64,000 bases of DNA, from assembly GCA_045837725.1 (NCBI GenBank), contig JBEWZL010000013.1, positions 124,001 to 188,000 on the forward strand, in the 5' to 3' direction. The notes beneath the pieces are model-generated. The model saw only the letters and a list, made by a program, of their open reading frames with translations, ran no database searches and was not told where the DNA came from. Positions 59,410 to 64,000 of the stretch are shown here, in pieces. How positions within the stretch are numbered: the stretch's first letter is position 1; every line of letters starts with the position of its first letter. A program made the translations under genes and the position numbers. Source of the DNA: Vermamoeba vermiformis (taxonomy: Eukaryota > Tubulinea > Echinamoebida).

Positions 59410-61733
59410 ATGCAAGTAGAAGACTGGAAGTTAGTAATACTGGGGAAGTTAGGCGTTGGAACGACTACTTTTTTGGTCCGCCACGTCCAAAACATTTTCA
59501 TTGGTGCGTGATTACAGCATAATTATGCAATAATTTTAATAATTCTAATTTTCCAATTTGATTACCAATTTCATAACGACAAAAATAAACAAAAATATTT
59601 CTAATTTATTAATTCATAACAGATTACTTCGAGCCCGATTTGTACATGGGTAAGTATATAATAATTTAAGTGTTAACAATAAATTAATGAATCTAAACTA
59701 TTGGACAGACGCGTACCGTAAACAATTGGAGATCGACGATCGCCTTTGCATTCATGAAATGTACGATCTTTGGCTCACTACCGATGAGGTACACGCAATG
59801 TCAGACATTGTCATGAAAAACGGCCAAGGCTTTATTGTAAGTGCCCCAAGATCCGAACGGAAACCACTAACAAACCTTACTGTAATTTAGATTGCATACA
59901 GCAGCACCGATCGATCGTCCTTCCAAGTAGTACCCGAATATATTGAAAAAATCCAACAAATTAGAGGTGTTCCGCTCGAAGAAATTCCAATCGTTCTGAT
60001 CGAAACAAAGTGCGATCTCGACACAAGTCAGTCACACCAGCAAAACAACGCTATAATTATAGAAAATTAACACAGTATCGCTTAGATCGACAAGTATCGA
60101 TTCAAGAAGGTCAAGCTCTCGCAGCTCAATACGGATTCAAGTTCTTGTCAACATCCGCGAAGACAGCACACAACGTTGACGAGACGGTGTACGAATTAAT
60201 TCGATTGCTGCGAGCCAAAGCGGATTTGGAACGATTCATCAAAAAGAACGGCGGCAAGCGACCCATTCCTGCTTCGAAGATTGTATTCCCGCCATTCAGC
60301 TCAACTCTGGTACCCTACTGATGACGCTGATAGCCTTATTTGGAAATAACTGATTATTTCTTATAGATTAGTGACATCTCAACGCAGTTGTTCGACAATC
60401 CAACCTATTCAGACTTGACACTCGTGGTCGACAAGAGGCCTATTCACCTGCACAGTACGATCAGTGATAATACTGCAATCGATTTCATTTGGCTAATGTT
60501 TCTCACTGAACAGAAGCAGTGCTGTTTGGACGACTTCCGAGCTTCATGGAGAAAATCAAAGCTGTAAGCTTGATCCGCTCACATATGTGTGCAATGCGGA
60601 ACTAACACCCGATCATTCAGGACGACAAAGTGATTGACCTCGAGTCATCAATGACCTATCCAGTAGTGTACAGTGTATTCAAATATGTCTACTTGGGAAA
60701 GTTTGAGAGGTATGCCTACGAAGGTCTAGCAGGTCGACTAACCATCGATAACTAACAATCGATTACAGAGCACAAGGAGCAACAGACGCACAATACAAAG
60801 CAGCAATCATGAAGTGGGAAGTGTTCAACTTGCTGCCAATTCTCAAGGTACGTTCGCTTGCCGTTGAGTTACATGTACGCGTACTAACTGGACGTCACAG
60901 AACGAAGAAGTCGAGAGTTTCACACCAGCATTCGAACGACTGTTCAATCTGAACTTCATGAGTGACTTGAAGATTGTAGTTGATACGAGTGACAAGAAGA
61001 AGCAACAGCGGCACGAGATCTTCTGTCACAAGATGATTCTTTGTGCACGCAGTGAGTACTTCAGAGCCATGTACTCGGTAAGTGAAGCATTCTAAGTGAC
61101 ACGTGTAAAAGCAACTCACACTTTCCTCTCAGGCAGGATTCAAAGAGTCCACGAACACGGAGCTTGTTATTGACGACTGCAGTTATGAAGGTTAGTGTTA
61201 AAATATACATCATATTGCTCTTCTAACCGACACTACAGCTGTTTTGTTATTGCTCAACTATTACTACCGCGATACACATGAGATTGAAGATGAGTCGCTG
61301 ATGATGGATCTGCTACCGTATGTGGCAAAGAGATCATGTAATATTAATTCTAATGTTTTCACAGACTCGCCAATCGCTACAACGAGCGACAAGTGCTGCA
61401 AATGGTAGCGCGCTATCTGCACAAAAAGATCACCATCGAGGCTGTGTGCTACATTCTCGCACTGTGTGAGATGTTTGTGCTTGACAATGAACTCAAACAA
61501 GGTACGACTCCACTGGTGCTTGTCAAGTACTCATTCATTGTTCAATAGCGTGCCACGAGTTCATTTCCTATCGGTTCAAAGCAGTCGCCAAGACATCAGG
61601 ATTCAAACAACTCTCAGCTGAGACACGTGCATCATTGGAAACACAACAAGCACCAGGTCTGTGGTTTATTGTCAAAGAGAAGCAAGATGAGTCGTCGCAG
61701 CTGGTCAAACTCATCAAGAACCTTACGCTGTAA
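59410..61733 (+). CDS. Degenerate Ras-like GTPase domain followed by two BTB domains
   Basis: About 550 residues in some 12 exons (59410-59503, 59623-59649, 59709-59836, 59891-60026, 60086-60309, 60367 onwards). The order resembles RhoBTB: small GTPase fold, then BTB, then BTB. The GTPase part has VILGKLGVGTTTFLVRHV (P-loop GVGKT changed to GVGTT, so the key lysine is lost). The DxxG motif is DLWLT, NKxD is TKCD with the Asn replaced by Glu, and STSAK is kept. The G-domain is thus unlikely to bind or hydrolyse GTP normally. BTB 1 begins NPTYSDLTLVVDKRPIHLH. BTB 2 reads NLNFMSDLKIVVDTSDKKKQ, HEIFCHKMILCARSEYFRAM, then a BACK-like helical end. The exon after HLH was placed at 60530 by homology. 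Probably a cullin-3 adaptor. Confidence 0.8.
61097..61108. repeat. Intronic palindrome, one mismatch (TGACACGTGTAA)
   Basis: In an intron of the GTPase-BTB gene, between the exons ending RAMYS and starting with AGFKEST. Confidence 0.7.
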
Positions 61734-61837
61734 AGACTACTAACCAACGCGCTTATTTAATTTCTGTGGCGAATGATTGCCGTACGAAATTCGATTGCCA
61801 ATACCGCCCTTTGTAATTTAGAGACCATAAGTAATTG

Positions 61838-61846
61838 TATAAAAGG
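61838..61846 (+). promoter_or_regulatory. TATA-like box of the ARF-like gene
   Basis: TATAAAAGG lies 99 bp before the ARF-like start codon. The extended 11-mer TATAAAAGGAA recurs at 10781. Confidence 0.5.
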
Positions 61847-61936
61847 AACAACAATCATTCTAACCAATTTTCATTGAATTTTGAGTGCTTGCGTTGAAAA
61901 TTTCATTCTTCATTTAAACTCGATTGAGAGCACACA

Positions 61937-62672
61937 ATGGGGAACTTCTTTGGCTTAAAAAATACTAATGATATTAATACTGGAAATACGAATAGTAAGC
62001 CAATCAAAGCAGTTATGGTAAGAAGGTTTAGCTAAATCCACTCCAACGCCAAGAAAAATTCTTAATATTCATTGCAAGGCTGGCATTGATGCAGCAGGTA
62101 AATCAACGCTAGTATATAAGCTTAAAGCTCAAGTCGAATATTCGCGCCTTGGTCCTCGTGGCCCGTCGATGGAAATAGCCAAATACAAAAACTTTGAACT
62201 GGTGGTGTGGGACTCTGATAGTAGTGCTAGAGTAAGTACAATTAAGTCTCTATCCTCGCTAAAAGATACGAAATTTACGCGATCCGTTGGTTAGTATGGC
62301 CCACTTAAAAAGTACGCGTCCTCCGAAGCAGTCGGCTTGATATATGTAGTGGATGTAACGGAGAGAGAGAGAATAGATGAGGCTATAATTGAGCTCAGAA
62401 ACGAACTTTCATTCATAGAGGACAACGGACGGTCAGATGTGCCGCTCTTGATATTCGCCAACAAGATAGATCTGCCCAACGGACTAACCAAGGCTGAAAT
62501 TATTGATAAATTTGGCCTGAGATCGATGATTAATCGTCCCTGGCACGTTCAGCCTTGTTCTGCATTGCAAGGCACAGGCCTGAACGAAGGATTTGAGTGG
62601 TTTATGGAACAGATCGCACGGCGGTCTTTCCAAGTAACCGCTGCGTGTGATTTGGATGATAGGACGCTTTAA
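61937..62672 (+). CDS. Divergent ARF/ARL-like small GTPase
   Basis: 203 residues in three exons: 61937-62017, 62079-62231 and 62295-62672. The N-terminus MGNFFG is a likely myristoylation site. The P-loop AGIDAAGKSTL, NKIDLP and CSALQGTGL are good ARF-family motifs, and VGLIYVVDVTERERIDEA matches the usual strand and helix. Switch II is odd: WDSDSSARYGPLKKY where WDxGGQ is expected, so both the conserved glycine and the catalytic glutamine are gone. It may bind GTP but should hydrolyse it poorly or need another mechanism. A TATA-like box is upstream. The exact ARL subtype cannot be assigned. Confidence 0.85.
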
Positions 62673-62934
62673 ATAGATAATTATTTGATATTTAAATTGT
62701 AAATATAATAATATAATATAAAAATCACCGTTTATTTTGGTGAAGCAGGTACCATTTATGCCACAACAGACAAATTGATGATAGGTTGCATGTTGTAGAT
62801 AATAATATATTATAATTATCTAATTTTGTGGTGCTGTTCTTTACGCTGCTAACTTTGTGCTTGAAGAAGCACAAATTTTGGTCGAAATTGTTGACACAGG
62901 TAATTAAGTTTCAACATTTATTATCACGAACACA
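62673..62934. other. Spacer between tandem plus-strand genes
   Basis: 262 bp upstream of the thioredoxin-like gene, AT-rich, nothing specific seen. Confidence 0.4.
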
Positions 62935-63763
62935 ATGCAGACACAATTAGTAGGACAAAAATTAATTAACAGCAAGGGCCAGAGTTTCGCAGCTGACGAG
63001 ATCTTGAAAGATAAAATGGTAATTACGGTTTGAAACACGATAAAAGCGCCTTCTTTAATTTTAAAATAATCACAACAAACCATATTAAATATGGAGTAGT
63101 GAAATAAGGCTTTACAGCATTGCCTCATAATTTTAAATTATTTTTTGACAGATCGGACTATATTTCTCTGCCAACTGGTGTCCACCTTGCAAAACGTAAG
63201 CACAAATAATAATACGTTAATAATGTGCTAATTATGCGCGCATTAGATTTACTACAAAGCTCGTAGAATTCGTGAATGAACTTAAAGCTGAAAATAAGCC
63301 ATTTGAAGTTGTCTTTGTGAGCTCAGATCAATCTGAAAAGAAAATGATGGAATATATGGCACCTGTAAGTATTTTTTCAACTTGGCGTTGCGACTTCAGA
63401 TCAAGATCCAGAGATACATCAGCTAAATGCTTTTAATAGACTCCTTTCTATGCTATTCCGTTCGGCAGCTCTTTAATAGAAGAGATTACAGACGAATATG
63501 ATATAATGGGCATTCCAGCTCTCGTAAGAATTGATTTGTAGCGATATATTTTTTGGAGCTGACAACGTTTCCAATGCCAGGTGATTGTTAGGAACGGCAA
63601 ATTAATTACTTGCGAGGGTCGTGAAGGTGAGTACTATTAACCTACAGCTCAATATTCAATATTTGTCCGCGACTAATGCTAGATCTCAGAACTCACCGCG
63701 AAAGGCAAAGCAGTGTACGACGAGTGGCTCAAAGCACCAACAGCAGCCGCGAAACAAATTTGA
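62935..63763 (+). CDS. Thioredoxin-like protein of the tryparedoxin/nucleoredoxin type
   Basis: 149 residues in six exons: 62935-63018, 63152-63195, 63247-63364, 63440-63523, 63581-63626 and 63690-63763. The active site IGLYFSANWCPPCKTFT has the WCPPC motif typical of tryparedoxins and nucleoredoxins, followed by FEVVFVSSDQSEKKMMEYM, TPFYAIPFG with the cis-proline region, and YDIMGIPALVIVRNGKLIT. No signal peptide, so cytosolic. It is a dithiol oxidoreductase; the electron donor is unknown. The last acceptor was chosen at 63689 (CTCAG) because the upstream TAG at 63682 puts the tail out of frame. The short alpha-helical end is AKGKAVYDEWLKAPTAAAKQ. Confidence 0.92.
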
Positions 63764-63825
63764 ACACGTGTAAATATAGCTTGAGTAAATAGATTGATTG
63801 CACTTCCGGCGATGTTGTAAAAACT

Positions 63826-64000
63826 TCAGAGAAAGGCGGCAAAATCATTCTTGCCAACCACCAAAACTGTCGAACAGATCTCAACAACCGGCGAATGCAC
63901 CTCATAATGCAGTACGAAAGAACTGGTGCTACGCATTGCCATGGAGTCGAAGAGCCTCTTGTACTGTAAGTTCTGCAGATGGTTCGCAACATCCAATCCG
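63826..64000 (-). CDS. Possible 3' end of a gene entering from the right (uncertain strand)
   Basis: On the minus strand a frame reads LFDSMAMRSTSSFVLHYEVH, then VVEICSTVLVVGKNDFAAF, and stops (TGA, rc of 63826-63828). An acceptor-like CTTACAG lies before YKRLFD. A convergent gene ending about 60 bp from the thioredoxin gene would fit the layout of this genome. A plus-strand frame (IILANHQNCRTDLNNRRMHL) is also open over the same bases, so the strand is not certain. No family recognised. Confidence 0.3.
   Translation of the reverse strand, partial: GLDVANHLQNLQYKRLFDSMAMRSTSSFVLHYEVHSPVVEICSTVLVVGKNDFAAFL

Noticed and set aside
1-64000. tRNA, rRNA, transposons, LTR or other virus-like elements, CRISPR arrays
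   Set aside because: I looked for their usual signals (B-box-like GTTCGA with paired arms, reverse transcriptase or transposase motifs, long terminal or tandem repeats) and saw none that hold up.

Overview
The window is eukaryotic nuclear DNA from a compact, intron-rich, fairly AT-rich protist genome. About 29 genes occupy 64 kb. Nearly all are split by many short introns, mostly 45-75 nt, with GTAAG or GTACG donors. Convergent genes are often separated by only 50-100 bp and divergent ones by about 120-190 bp. The gene content (SCAI, CLU/TPR proteins, kelch/BTB/ankyrin proteins, a GH63 glucosidase of bacterial type, an asparagine-rich tail) suggests a free-living amoeba, perhaps an amoebozoan. 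That is an inference; no rRNA or other marker is present to fix the taxon. I saw no transposon, retroelement, CRISPR array, tRNA or rRNA gene.

Layout. 1-12.3 kb: the 3' end of a cytochrome P450; a PRRC2/BAT2-like RGG protein; proteasome chaperone PSMG2; a CWC16/CCDC130 splicing factor; an unrecognised P/Q/S-rich protein; a GC-richer non-coding island behind a TATA-like box; and a nucleotidyltransferase-like protein. 12.4-21.8 kb: SCAI, then a large CLU-TPR-pseudokinase gene. 21.8-28.4 kb: an unrecognised type I membrane glycoprotein, a weak bZIP-like reading frame, and a secreted GPI-type heparinase II/III-like lyase. 28.5-42.3 kb: an F-box/importin-5-like fusion, STN1, Yippee, a secreted protein, HMG-CoA lyase, RPB8, an F-box protein with membrane segments, MBF1 and TMCO1. 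42.4-50.9 kb: an ANK-SPRY-kelch-BTB-BTB protein, ATG5 and a lipoyl-less E2-type acyltransferase. 51.2-64 kb: a MAPK-like pseudokinase with an F-box-like tail, a Notum/pectin acetylesterase-like hydrolase, a GH63 glucosidase, a degenerate Ras-like GTPase with BTB domains, a divergent ARF-like GTPase, a WCPPC thioredoxin, and the edge of an uncertain gene.

Two themes stand out. First, five genes encode likely cullin-ligase adaptors (three F-box, two BTB), each joined to an unexpected partner: importin HEAT repeats, membrane helices, a dead MAPK, a dead GTPase, or ankyrin/SPRY/kelch. Second, the 12-bp palindrome TGACACGTGTCA occurs seven times exactly and twice with one mismatch. All nine copies lie inside introns, in five genes on both strands, which is far beyond chance for a 12-mer in 64 kb.

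Gene models were assembled by eye from splice signals, reading frame and family similarity recalled from knowledge. No database search was run. Exon borders are given where I worked them out; total lengths marked 'about' are estimates.
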